Below, one piece after another: positions 26,040-33,207 of a stretch of 64,000 nt of DNA. The notes beneath the pieces are model-generated. The model did not search any database. It saw only the letters and a list, made by a program, of their open reading frames with translations, and was not told the DNA's origin. Source of the DNA: Alphaproteobacteria bacterium (GTDB taxonomy: Bacteria > Bacteroidota > Bacteroidia > Bacteroidales > FEN-979); contig SACF01000014.1 of NCBI GenBank assembly GCA_009928665.1, forward strand, positions 28,846-92,845, read 5' to 3'. Position 1 is the first letter of the stretch. Each line of letters begins with the position of its first letter. The translations under genes and the position numbers were made by a program.

Positions 26040-26730
26040 AAAAATCAAAATATTGCTGGTCGAAGATGATCCTAATTTCGGATCTATAATGAAATCTTAC
26101 CTGGAGCTCAACGATTTCTCAGTCGTTTTAAAACCGGATGGCAAACAGGGATTATCAACATTTAAATCCGAAGCCTTCGATATCTGCATCCTTGATGTTA
26201 TGATGCCAGAAATGGACGGTTTTACTTTGGCTAAAGAGATTAAGAAAACAAACAGCCCGGTCCCTTTCATCTTTCTTACGGCAAAATCACTGAAAGAGGA
26301 TATGCTGGAAGGCTTCAGAACGGGAGCCGATGATTATATAACCAAACCCTTCGATTCGGAGGTCCTGCTCTTTAAACTTCATGCCATCCTGAAAAGAAAT
26401 CTCAAATCACCCAACAACGAAAATGAACCGAGTGAGATCATGGTTGGAAAATTGAAATTCAACATTCCATTACGGACACTTTCCTTCGAAAAAGAGACGT
26501 TTCAACTTTCACCCAAAGAAGCGCACCTGCTGAAAATGCTTTGTTCCGCCAAAGATGGAATTCTGTTGCGGAAAGATGCCTTGGAACAGATATGGGGGGC
26601 TGATAACTACTTCAATGGTAGAAGTATGGATGTATTCATCGCCCGGCTCAGGAAATACCTGAAAACTGATCCCGGCATTGAAATTGCGAATATCCATGGG
26701 AATGGATTTCGATTAGTTATCCAGAAATAA
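26032..26730 (+). CDS. OmpR-family response regulator
   Basis: DNA-binding response regulator of 232 residues. The receiver has the acidic pair in LVEDDP, the phospho-acceptor D55 in CILDVMMPEMDG, T in FLTAKS and K in YITKPFD. A C-terminal winged helix (SPKEAHLLKMLC...GRSMDVFIARLRKYL) follows. It overlaps the upstream kinase gene by eight bases. Targets are not known; the divergent gene at 23136-24023 is a candidate by position. Confidence 0.93.
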   Translation: MNKKIKILLVEDDPNFGSIMKSYLELNDFSVVLKPDGKQGLSTFKSEAFDICILDVMMPEMDGFTLAKEIKKTNSPVPFIFLTAKSLKEDMLEGFRTGADDYITKPFDSEVLLFKLHAILKRNLKSPNNENEPSEIMVGKLKFNIPLRTLSFEKETFQLSPKEAHLLKMLCSAKDGILLRKDALEQIWGADNYFNGRSMDVFIARLRKYLKTDPGIEIANIHGNGFRLVIQK

Positions 26731-26735
26731 ATCAA

Positions 26736-26770
26736 TTGTTATTTAATTAACATTGTTAAATAAATAACAA
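26736..26770 (+). promoter_or_regulatory. Tandem Rex-like operators upstream of the DRTGG/sensor operon
   Basis: Two 18-base imperfect palindromes share one base: TTGTTATTTAATTAACAT (26736-26753, 10 of 14 half-site matches) and TTGTTAAATAAATAACAA (26753-26770, 11 of 14). They lie directly upstream of the -33 element at 26776. The match to TTGTGAA-n4-TTCACAA is weaker than at the other sites, but the same 17-base tandem spacing recurs at 40291-40325. Confidence 0.5.
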
Positions 26771-26775
26771 AAAGC

Positions 26776-26806
26776 TTGGTTCAAAGAAATACAAGTTGTA
26801 ATTTTG
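26776..26806 (+). promoter_or_regulatory. Promoter of the DRTGG/sensory hydrogenase operon
   Basis: TTG at 26776-26778 and TAATTTTG at 26799-26806, with a 20-base spacer, are a near-consensus Bacteroidetes promoter. The first ATG is at 26837, giving a leader of about 25 bases. Confidence 0.68.
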
Positions 26807-26836
26807 TAGCTGAATTTATGGACAATACACTTCGAA

Positions 26837-27202
26837 ATGACAGTAACGAACAACCTGGTTAACTTAGAAAAAATAGCGCAGCTCCTCGATGGCCAGATCA
26901 TTACCGACGCCGGAAATCCCGACCGGATCATTGAGGGAGCCTTTGCTTCTGACCTCATGAGCGATGTCCTCACACTCCCGACTAACCATTTGTTGTTATT
27001 GACAGGTCTGGTCAACATCCAGGCGATCAGGACGGCTGAAATGTCAGACATCGATTGTATCGTATTTGTCAGAAATAAAAAAGTAACAGTCGAAATGACC
27101 AACTTGGCTAATGAAAACGGGATTGCAATAATCCACAGCCCTTTTTCCATGTATAAAGCCAGCGGCATTTTATACCAGGCTGGAATCAAACCCGTTTATT
27201 GA
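26837..27202 (+). CDS. DRTGG-domain protein, copy 1
   Basis: Protein of 121 residues resembling the DRTGG domain found at the N terminus of HPr kinase-like proteins and as single-domain proteins in hydrogenase gene clusters. The recognisable core is EGAFASDLMSDVLTLPTN, then LLLTGLVNIQAIRTAEM and a C-terminal IIHSPFSMYKASGIL. It has no catalytic motif and probably binds a small ligand or partner. First gene of a run with an anti-sigma-type ATPase, a sensory H-cluster protein, a second DRTGG protein and a PHP protein. The function is unknown. Confidence 0.78.
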   Translation: MTVTNNLVNLEKIAQLLDGQIITDAGNPDRIIEGAFASDLMSDVLTLPTNHLLLLTGLVNIQAIRTAEMSDIDCIVFVRNKKVTVEMTNLANENGIAIIHSPFSMYKASGILYQAGIKPVY

Positions 27203-27209
27203 TCCGCTC

Positions 27210-27632
27210 ATGCATTTTGATTACCATGTTGAAGGAGGAAATTTTTCTCAGGCCGGTTTTACCTCCAGTCAGGTGAAAAAAACATTGAAACAACTGAATG
27301 TCGATGGTGAAGTGATCAGGCGAACGGTCATTGCGCTCTATGAAGCTGAAGTGAACATTGTGGCTCATGCTTACAAGGGTAAAATCGCCGTTGATATCGA
27401 TCCTGAAAAAATCAGCATTTTATTAGATGATGAAGGACCGGGGATCCCCGATATTCAAAAGGCGATGGAAGTGGGGTATTCCACGGCCACTCCACAGGTC
27501 AGGGAGATGGGATTTGGGGCCGGAATGGGACTTTCGAACATGAAAAATAATTCCGACCGGCTCGATATCGACAGTGTGGTCGGAAAAGGAACAAGGGTCA
27601 TGATCATCAACTATTTCAACCCAACAAGATGA
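27210..27632 (+). CDS. Anti-sigma-factor-like serine kinase (HATPase)
   Basis: GHKL-fold ATPase of 140 residues like RsbT/RsbW. The ATP-binding boxes are EAEVNIVAHAY (N box, around residue 48), DDEGPGIPD (G1, around residue 72) and GFGAGMGLSNM (G2, around residue 105). In RsbW-type systems such proteins phosphorylate an antagonist or bind a sigma factor; no STAS-domain antagonist is seen in the window. It starts seven bases after the DRTGG gene and overlaps the next gene by four bases. Confidence 0.86.
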   Translation: MHFDYHVEGGNFSQAGFTSSQVKKTLKQLNVDGEVIRRTVIALYEAEVNIVAHAYKGKIAVDIDPEKISILLDDEGPGIPDIQKAMEVGYSTATPQVREMGFGAGMGLSNMKNNSDRLDIDSVVGKGTRVMIINYFNPTR

Positions 27633-29026
27633 CACAGGTTACCGGATCTCATTTTCAACATGCACTTCAATTCAGGGAAGATACCTGCATCGGATGCTCC
27701 CATTGCATGAATGTTTGTCCTACCGAAGCAATCCGTGTTTCATCGGGAAAAGCAAGACTTATACCTAACCGGTGTATCGATTGCGGAGAATGTTACCGCG
27801 TTTGTCCGGTTCGTGCCATCGTCGTGGAACAAGACGATTTTGAAGAGATTTACCGTTACCCTACACGTGTTGCACTAATCCCCGGCGTTTTCACTGGTCA
27901 GTTTCCCGACAGCGTCGGACCCGATCAGATAATCAGCGCCATTTATGAACTTGGATTTACCCATGTTGCCGAAGTCGAAGAAGGAGTAGAATTTCTCTGT
28001 GATCAAAGTAACAATTACATTGGAAACAACCGGGAAACCGCTCCTCTTATTTCATCATTCTGTCCGGCCATTGTAAGACTGATCCAGGTTAAGTTTCCCT
28101 CCCTCACCGGCAACATTATCCGGCTGAAGGCTCCTCTCGATATAACTGCACTGACAATCCGGTATAATCTTTCAAACCAGGGTATCCCTCCCGAAGATAT
28201 CGGAATCTTTTACGTTACCCCTTGTGCCGCAAAAATCGTGGCCGTGAAAAACCCCGTCGGCGAAGAATATTCGGCCATTGACGGCGTACTCAACATGAAT
28301 TTTGTTTACAACAAGGTTTTCCGGATACTCCGCCAAAAAAAAGGCACACCTGCCAACCTTCCTGACTCAGGAGTAACATCGCGTGCGGTGACCTGGAGCC
28401 TGACCCATGGTGAAGCCGACCATATGGCGGCAGGACGCAGCCTGGCAATCGATCAGATAAACAATGTAATTGAATTCCTCGAGAAGATCGAAAATGAGGA
28501 AATCAGTGGTGTTGGATTCCTTGAACTACGAGCCTGCGACGAAAGCTGTGCCGGCGGAATCCTATGCCCCGGTAATCGATTCCTGACAGTCGACAGACTG
28601 CGAAAGCGAGCCAGGGTATTATCTGCTGCAAAACCGATATCAGACCACCGGGAGGAGCATTACCAACCGGGGCTCTTTTCCCATCTTCAGAATAATATGG
28701 AATTAGGGAAAATCCAGCCCAGGTCAATGATGAAACTGGATGATCAGGTGATGCAGGCCATGATTAAGATGAAACGGATTTATGAGTTGAACAACGTATT
28801 GCCACAGGTTGATTGCGGAATTTGCGGATCACCTTCCTGTAAAGCATTGTCGGAGGATATCGTTCAACACAATGCCCACCTCCGTCAATGTATATTTGTA
28901 CAGCGGATTCTTGAACAAAATGATCAGATGGATCCGGCCGAGTCGATGAAAATCATGGCCGGCATCTGGAGTGACCAGAAACTGGATAAAAACAAATTAA
29001 AGGATAAAATCAATGATGTTTCATAA
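27629..29026 (+). CDS. Sensory-type H-cluster protein 1 ([FeFe]-hydrogenase-like)
   Basis: Protein of 465 residues with two N-terminal [4Fe-4S] motifs (CIGCSHCMNVC and CIDCGECYRVC), an [FeFe]-hydrogenase C-terminal-type domain and a C-terminal four-cysteine FeS module (CGICGSPSC...C). The H-cluster motifs are altered: SSFCPAIV (F144, C145), TPCAAK (C199) and RACDESCAGG (C303, C307). All four predicted [4Fe-4S] ligands are present, but Phe replaces the proton-relay cysteine, which argues against fast turnover and for sensing. It is embedded between an anti-sigma-like kinase and a DRTGG protein. Confidence 0.85.
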   Translation: MTQVTGSHFQHALQFREDTCIGCSHCMNVCPTEAIRVSSGKARLIPNRCIDCGECYRVCPVRAIVVEQDDFEEIYRYPTRVALIPGVFTGQFPDSVGPDQIISAIYELGFTHVAEVEEGVEFLCDQSNNYIGNNRETAPLISSFCPAIVRLIQVKFPSLTGNIIRLKAPLDITALTIRYNLSNQGIPPEDIGIFYVTPCAAKIVAVKNPVGEEYSAIDGVLNMNFVYNKVFRILRQKKGTPANLPDSGVTSRAVTWSLTHGEADHMAAGRSLAIDQINNVIEFLEKIENEEISGVGFLELRACDESCAGGILCPGNRFLTVDRLRKRARVLSAAKPISDHREEHYQPGLFSHLQNNMELGKIQPRSMMKLDDQVMQAMIKMKRIYELNNVLPQVDCGICGSPSCKALSEDIVQHNAHLRQCIFVQRILEQNDQMDPAESMKIMAGIWSDQKLDKNKLKDKINDVS

Positions 29027-29387
29027 AATCCATCCCGATATGAACCTGGCAGAACTTGTTGAAAAGCTTGATTTATCAATTTTTTCGGGTAAGGAAGCAT
29101 TGTCAAAGCCTGTTACAGGCGGCTATACTTCCGACCTTCTCAGTGATGTAATGGGACATGCAGGCCCCGGACAGGTATGGATAACCCTTCAAACCCATAA
29201 GAATGTCGTTGCAATAGCATCACTTAAAGAATTGTCGGCCATTATCCTTGTCAAAGGATATAAACCCGACGATGAGATGCTTAGTCAAAGCATAGCGGAA
29301 CGGATTCCGGTTTTAGGAACGACCCTTGAGACATTCGAAATAACCGGTCGTGTATTTATGTTGTTAAACAGGGATAATTCCGACTGA
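29013..29387 (+). CDS. DRTGG-domain protein, copy 2
   Basis: Protein of 124 residues, paralogous to the one at 26837: GGYTSDLLSDVMGHAGPGQVW aligns with the same core of copy 1, followed by ITLQTHKNVVAIASLKELSAIIL and PVLGTTLETFE. It overlaps the sensory H-cluster gene by 14 bases. The first two codons are both ATG (29013 and 29016). Ligand and role are unknown; its presence in a hydrogenase cluster suggests a small-molecule-responsive regulator, which is inference. Confidence 0.8.
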   Translation: MMFHKIHPDMNLAELVEKLDLSIFSGKEALSKPVTGGYTSDLLSDVMGHAGPGQVWITLQTHKNVVAIASLKELSAIILVKGYKPDDEMLSQSIAERIPVLGTTLETFEITGRVFMLLNRDNSD

Positions 29388-29440
29388 TTCCATTTCTAAG
29401 TGTTTACTGATTCATTGTATTGAAAAGCTATCCCGCACGA

Positions 29441-30190
29441 ATGAAATCGTTTATCGGTGATCTTCATATCCATACCGTTTTATCACCCTGCGGCGACCTT
29501 GAGATGAGCCCCGATAACATTATTCGTCGTGCGGCAGATTTGAATCTCGACATTATCGGCATTACCGACCATAATAGCACCCGTCAATGTAACCTGATCA
29601 GACAAATGGGCGAGGATGCAGGTATTCTTGTTTTATGCGGCGCCGAGGTCACCTCACGCGAAGAGGTACATTGTCTGACCTATTTTGAAACGCCAGCCCA
29701 GCTTGAAGAATTCCAGCATTATCTCGATCAGAACCTTCCGGATATCCAAAACGATCCGCGATTGTTTGGTTACCAGGTTGTGGTCGACGACATGAACAAC
29801 ATCATTTACACCGAAGAACGCTCCCTTCTCATGGCATTAACTCAGCGTCTGGATGAGATTGCATCCTGTGTGCGGCGGTTACAAGGATTGTTCATTCCCG
29901 CCCATATCGACAGGCCAAGGTTCGGGATTTTAGGACAACTTGGATTTTTTCCGCAGGAATTGATGGTGGATGCAATAGAACTTTCGCCGAAATCAAATCA
30001 GAAAAGCCTTCGAGCATTGTTCCCTGATATTTTCAAGCACTCCTTTATCGGAGGATCGGATGCACATTTTCTCCACCAAATGGGAACATGGAAAACCGTT
30101 TTTCGAATGCGGGAACCCAGTTTTGCCGAAATCCGTCGATGTTTGTACCGAAAGGCAGGACGGAAAGCTGTCATCGATACCTTAACCTGA
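29441..30190 (+). CDS. PHP-domain phosphoesterase-like protein
   Basis: Metal-dependent PHP-fold protein of 249 residues. Metal-binding motifs are visible: DLHIHTVLSPCG at the N terminus, IGITDHNS around residue 45, GAEVTSREEVHCL around residue 72, PAHIDRP around residue 155 and GGSDAHF around residue 205. Relatives are nucleoside or sugar phosphate phosphoesterases. A TTG at 29420 is in frame, but ATG 29441 puts the PHP motif at the N terminus as usual. PHP proteins of this type accompany HydS-type genes in clostridial clusters; the substrate is unknown. Confidence 0.85.
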   Translation: MKSFIGDLHIHTVLSPCGDLEMSPDNIIRRAADLNLDIIGITDHNSTRQCNLIRQMGEDAGILVLCGAEVTSREEVHCLTYFETPAQLEEFQHYLDQNLPDIQNDPRLFGYQVVVDDMNNIIYTEERSLLMALTQRLDEIASCVRRLQGLFIPAHIDRPRFGILGQLGFFPQELMVDAIELSPKSNQKSLRALFPDIFKHSFIGGSDAHFLHQMGTWKTVFRMREPSFAEIRRCLYRKAGRKAVIDTLT

Positions 30191-30261
30191 TTCGGCTGTG
30201 TGATAAAAATATCCTTTGAATCGGATTATTCAGAATATTTTTTTATCTTTAACAATTCCTT

Positions 30262-30299
30262 TAGCAAGAGCGCAACACCACCATGTCGCCCTCTTGCTA
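30262..30299. other. Inverted repeat of unknown role
   Basis: TAGCAAGAG at 30262-30270 is perfectly complementary to CTCTTGCTA at 30291-30299, with a 20-base spacer. There is no T run after either arm, so a simple terminator is unlikely. It sits between the PHP gene and the Rex operator at 30363. Confidence 0.5.
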
Positions 30300-30362
30300 C
30301 AAAAAGAAACCAAGATAAAATAACAAAGCATAACACTGTTTTATAATTATTTAAGATACTTT

Positions 30363-30380
30363 TTGTGAATATTTTCACAA
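30363..30380 (+). promoter_or_regulatory. Perfect Rex-type operator upstream of hydrogenase operon 2
   Basis: TTGTGAATATTTTCACAA fits TTGTGAA-n4-TTCACAA at every half-site position; its inner 16 bases have the form TGTGAA-n4-TTCACA known from Streptomyces Rex operators. It lies 38 bases before the start at 30418 and just upstream of a -7 box at 30408-30415. Confidence 0.85.
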
Positions 30381-30407
30381 AGTGAATAAAATAACAATAA
30401 AGTTTTT

Positions 30408-30415
30408 TATCTTTG
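30408..30415 (+). promoter_or_regulatory. Candidate -7 box for hydrogenase operon 2
   Basis: TATCTTTG matches TAnnTTTG and ends two bases before the ATG at 30418. If it is the active promoter the transcript would be leaderless or start at a downstream in-frame ATG (30433, MHIMDILQNS). A second box-like sequence, TACTTTTTG at 30357-30365, overlaps the operator and has one extra T. Confidence 0.5.
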
Positions 30416-30417
30416 CA

Positions 30418-30963
30418 ATGAAAAATTTATCAATGCATATTATGGACATCCTTCAGAATTCGATCCGGGCAGGTGCGACCGAAATATCGCTTGAGATCAG
30501 GGAGGATACGCTGCTGAACTTACTCCGGTTTAATATCAGCGATAACGGATGTGGTATGGCGCCGGATGTATTGAAGACGGTAACCGATCCGTTTTTCACG
30601 ACGCGGACAACGCGTAAGGTCGGTTTGGGATTGTCGCTATTAAGGCAAAACGCGGAGCGGTCGAATGGTTCTTTGAAAATCGATTCAGAAACCGGGAAAG
30701 GCACAGTGGTGGAAGCCCGTTTTGAGTATAATCATATTGACCGGCCGGTGTTGGGCGACATTGCGGGTACGGTTCTCCTGACGCTGACAGCGCACCCGGA
30801 AATCCAATTCCGTTACCTTCATAACCGGAATGGCCGATCTTTTGAATTATCCACCATTGCGTTGAAGGATGCTTTGTGCGGAATTCCGATCAATGAACCG
30901 GCGCTCTACCCCACCCTGCTTCAGATGGTGAAAGAGAACCTGAAAGATATTGATGTTAATTGA
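30418..30963 (+). CDS. GHKL ATPase of the hydrogenase cluster (histidine-kinase-like)
   Basis: ATP-binding protein of 181 residues with a HATPase fold but no HisKA or sensor domain. Boxes are HIMDILQNSIRAGA (residues 7-20), SDNGCGMAPD (around residue 43) and RKVGLGLSLLRQNAERS (around residue 67). Single-domain proteins starting like this are often found next to bifurcating hydrogenase genes. It opens operon 2, 23 bases before a [2Fe-2S] protein. Rex-type operator upstream. What it phosphorylates or binds is unknown. Confidence 0.85.
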   Translation: MKNLSMHIMDILQNSIRAGATEISLEIREDTLLNLLRFNISDNGCGMAPDVLKTVTDPFFTTRTTRKVGLGLSLLRQNAERSNGSLKIDSETGKGTVVEARFEYNHIDRPVLGDIAGTVLLTLTAHPEIQFRYLHNRNGRSFELSTIALKDALCGIPINEPALYPTLLQMVKENLKDIDVN

Positions 30964-30986
30964 ATTTATATAACATACTGATTTTT

Positions 30987-31382
30987 ATGGAAAAAATAAA
31001 ATCATTAGCCGACTTAAGGAAGATGCAGGATGATCTTCGGGCAAAAATTTCTCTGAGAGAAAAGAGCAACGAACCCGATAAACGGATACAGGTGAAAGTA
31101 GCCATGGCTACCTGTGGAATTGCTTCAGGGGCAAAAGAAGTCATGGAAGCGTTTATCGAAGAATTTACCAAACGAAACATCGATGCCGTGGTCACGCAAA
31201 CCGGTTGTATGGGTTACTGCTATGCTGAGCCTACCGTTGAAATAACCAAGCCGGGAACGGAACCTATTACATTTGGATATGTCGATGTAAAAAAAGCCAG
31301 CAAGATTATTGACAAATATATTTTGAACAACGAGCTGGTCGATGGGATCATTCCGGTAAATTACCATTCAATTGATAATTGA
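30987..31382 (+). CDS. Small thioredoxin-like [2Fe-2S] ferredoxin
   Basis: Protein of 131 residues. After a helical N terminus comes the thioredoxin-like ferredoxin fold, with cysteines in ATCGIASGA (around residue 38) and TGCMGYC (around residue 75). Only three of the usual four cluster cysteines are seen (C...C-x3-C), as also in the N-terminal domain of HydB-3. Start at ATG 30987 rather than the upstream in-frame ATG at 30960, which overlaps the previous gene. An electron carrier for hydrogenase 2 is the likely role. Confidence 0.82.
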   Translation: MEKIKSLADLRKMQDDLRAKISLREKSNEPDKRIQVKVAMATCGIASGAKEVMEAFIEEFTKRNIDAVVTQTGCMGYCYAEPTVEITKPGTEPITFGYVDVKKASKIIDKYILNNELVDGIIPVNYHSIDN

Positions 31383-31400
31383 TATAGAAGATCATAGACA

Positions 31401-33194
31401 ATGACACAGATCAAGTACCACATGTTGGTTTGCGGCGGAACAGGTTGCCACGCATCCCAGAGCGATCAGATCCTGAAGGTGTTTCAGGAACAGATCATCG
31501 CCCATGGCCTCGACACGGAAGTGCAGGTTATTAAAACCGGTTGTTTCGGTTTCTGTGAAAAAGGGCCGATCGTCAAGATGATGCCCGATAACACGTTTTA
31601 CACGCAGGTTACACCAGCCGATTGTTCGGAGATTTTGGAAGAACATATCATCAAGGGAAGGCGGGTTAATCGTTTGTTGTATGAAAATCCTGAAACCGGT
31701 GAAAAGGTCAGTGATTCCAAGCACATGGGATTTTATAAAAAGCAGATCCGCATCGCTTTGCGTAATTGCGGATTTATTAATCCTGAGAACATCGATGAAT
31801 ATATCGCCCGTGATGGTTATATGGCGCTGGGCAAGGTTCTCACAGAGCTAACGCCGGAAGCCACCATCGAAATTATTAAAAAATCAGGATTAAGGGGGCG
31901 TGGCGGAGGAGGATTCCCGACCGGTTTAAAGTGGGAAATCACGCGTGCTGTGAAAGCCGATCAGAAATATGTAGTCTGCAATGCCGATGAAGGCGACCCG
32001 GGAGCTTTTATGGACCGGTCGGTACTTGAAGGCGACCCGCATACGGTACTGGAAGCAATGGCCATTAACGGATATTGCACAGGTGCCGACAAGGGATTGA
32101 TCTATATCCGGGCCGAATATCCGCTTGCCGTGGAACGGCTGAAGATCGCCATGAAACAGGCGCGGGAATATGGTTTACTCGGTAAAAATATTTTGGGAAC
32201 CGATTTTTCATTTGACATCGATATCCGCTATGGCGCGGGAGCTTTCGTTTGCGGTGAAGAGACGGCTCTGATCCATTCGATGGAAGGGTTACGCGGCGAA
32301 CCTACCGTGAAGCCCCCCTTCCCCTCCGAATCCGGTTACATGGGCAAGCCTTCCAACGTCAACAACGTTGAGACCTATGCCAATATCCCGGTTATCCTTA
32401 ACAAAGGTGCAGCATGGTTTGCCGCTATCGGAACCGAAAAATCGAAAGGCACCAAGGTGTTTGCATTAGCCGGGAAGATCAATAACGTAGGACTCATTGA
32501 AGTTCCGATGGGCATTACGCTCCGTGAGGTGATCTATGAAATCGGCGGTGGTATCAAAGGTGGGAAAAAATTCAAATCGGTACAAACCGGCGGACCTTCA
32601 GGTGGCTGCCTCACACAGCGACATCTGGATACGCCGATCGATTATGATAACCTTCTTGCAGCAGGGTCGATGATGGGTTCGGGAGGAATGATTGTGATGG
32701 ACGAGGATGATTGTGCTGTTGGAATGGCCAAATTCTATCTCGACTTCACGGTCGAAGAATCCTGTGGCAAATGCTCACCCTGCAGAATTGGGAACAAGCG
32801 GTTATATGAGATCCTGGAAAAGATCACCCAGGGTAACGGAACTATTGAAGACCTTGATAAACTGAGAAACCTGAGCCATGTCATTAAGGATACCTCTCTG
32901 TGCGGTTTAGGGCAGACTTCGCCAAATCCGGTACTTTCGACCCTGGATAATTTTTATGATGAATATCTGGAACATGTAACCAGTAAAAAATGTCGCGCCG
33001 GAAATTGTAAATCGCTGATGCAGTACATGATCATTCCGGAAAATTGTATCGGTTGTACGCTTTGCGCAAGAAACTGTCCGGTTAATGCCATTACCGGTGA
33101 GCGTAAACAACCGCATCTGATTGACCAGGATAAATGTATCAAATGCGGCGCCTGTATGGAAAAATGTAAATTCAACGCTATTTTTATCAATTAA
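31401..33194 (+). CDS. NuoF-like flavin subunit (HydB) of hydrogenase 2, full-length form
   Basis: NAD(P)H-flavoprotein subunit of 597 residues. The N-terminal [2Fe-2S] thioredoxin-like domain has VCGGTGCHAS and TGCFGFC. The NuoF core shows GLRGRGGGGFPTGLKW (around residue 160) and GAFVCGEETALIHS. The [4Fe-4S] site reads EESCGKCSPCRIG with CGLGQ. A C-terminal ferredoxin domain carries CIGCTLCARNC and CIKCGACMEKC. This architecture is that of HydB in electron-bifurcating HydABC enzymes, which couple NADH and ferredoxin; bifurcation here is inferred, not shown. Confidence 0.94.
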   Translation: MTQIKYHMLVCGGTGCHASQSDQILKVFQEQIIAHGLDTEVQVIKTGCFGFCEKGPIVKMMPDNTFYTQVTPADCSEILEEHIIKGRRVNRLLYENPETGEKVSDSKHMGFYKKQIRIALRNCGFINPENIDEYIARDGYMALGKVLTELTPEATIEIIKKSGLRGRGGGGFPTGLKWEITRAVKADQKYVVCNADEGDPGAFMDRSVLEGDPHTVLEAMAINGYCTGADKGLIYIRAEYPLAVERLKIAMKQAREYGLLGKNILGTDFSFDIDIRYGAGAFVCGEETALIHSMEGLRGEPTVKPPFPSESGYMGKPSNVNNVETYANIPVILNKGAAWFAAIGTEKSKGTKVFALAGKINNVGLIEVPMGITLREVIYEIGGGIKGGKKFKSVQTGGPSGGCLTQRHLDTPIDYDNLLAAGSMMGSGGMIVMDEDDCAVGMAKFYLDFTVEESCGKCSPCRIGNKRLYEILEKITQGNGTIEDLDKLRNLSHVIKDTSLCGLGQTSPNPVLSTLDNFYDEYLEHVTSKKCRAGNCKSLMQYMIIPENCIGCTLCARNCPVNAITGERKQPHLIDQDKCIKCGACMEKCKFNAIFIN

Positions 33195-33207
33195 TCAGGA
33201 GGAACAG

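Noticed and set aside
33121..33207. Upstream extension of the HydA-2 frame
   Set aside because: It overlaps HydB-2's ferredoxin domain and does not resemble a HydA N terminus; an AGGAGG site supports ATG 33208.
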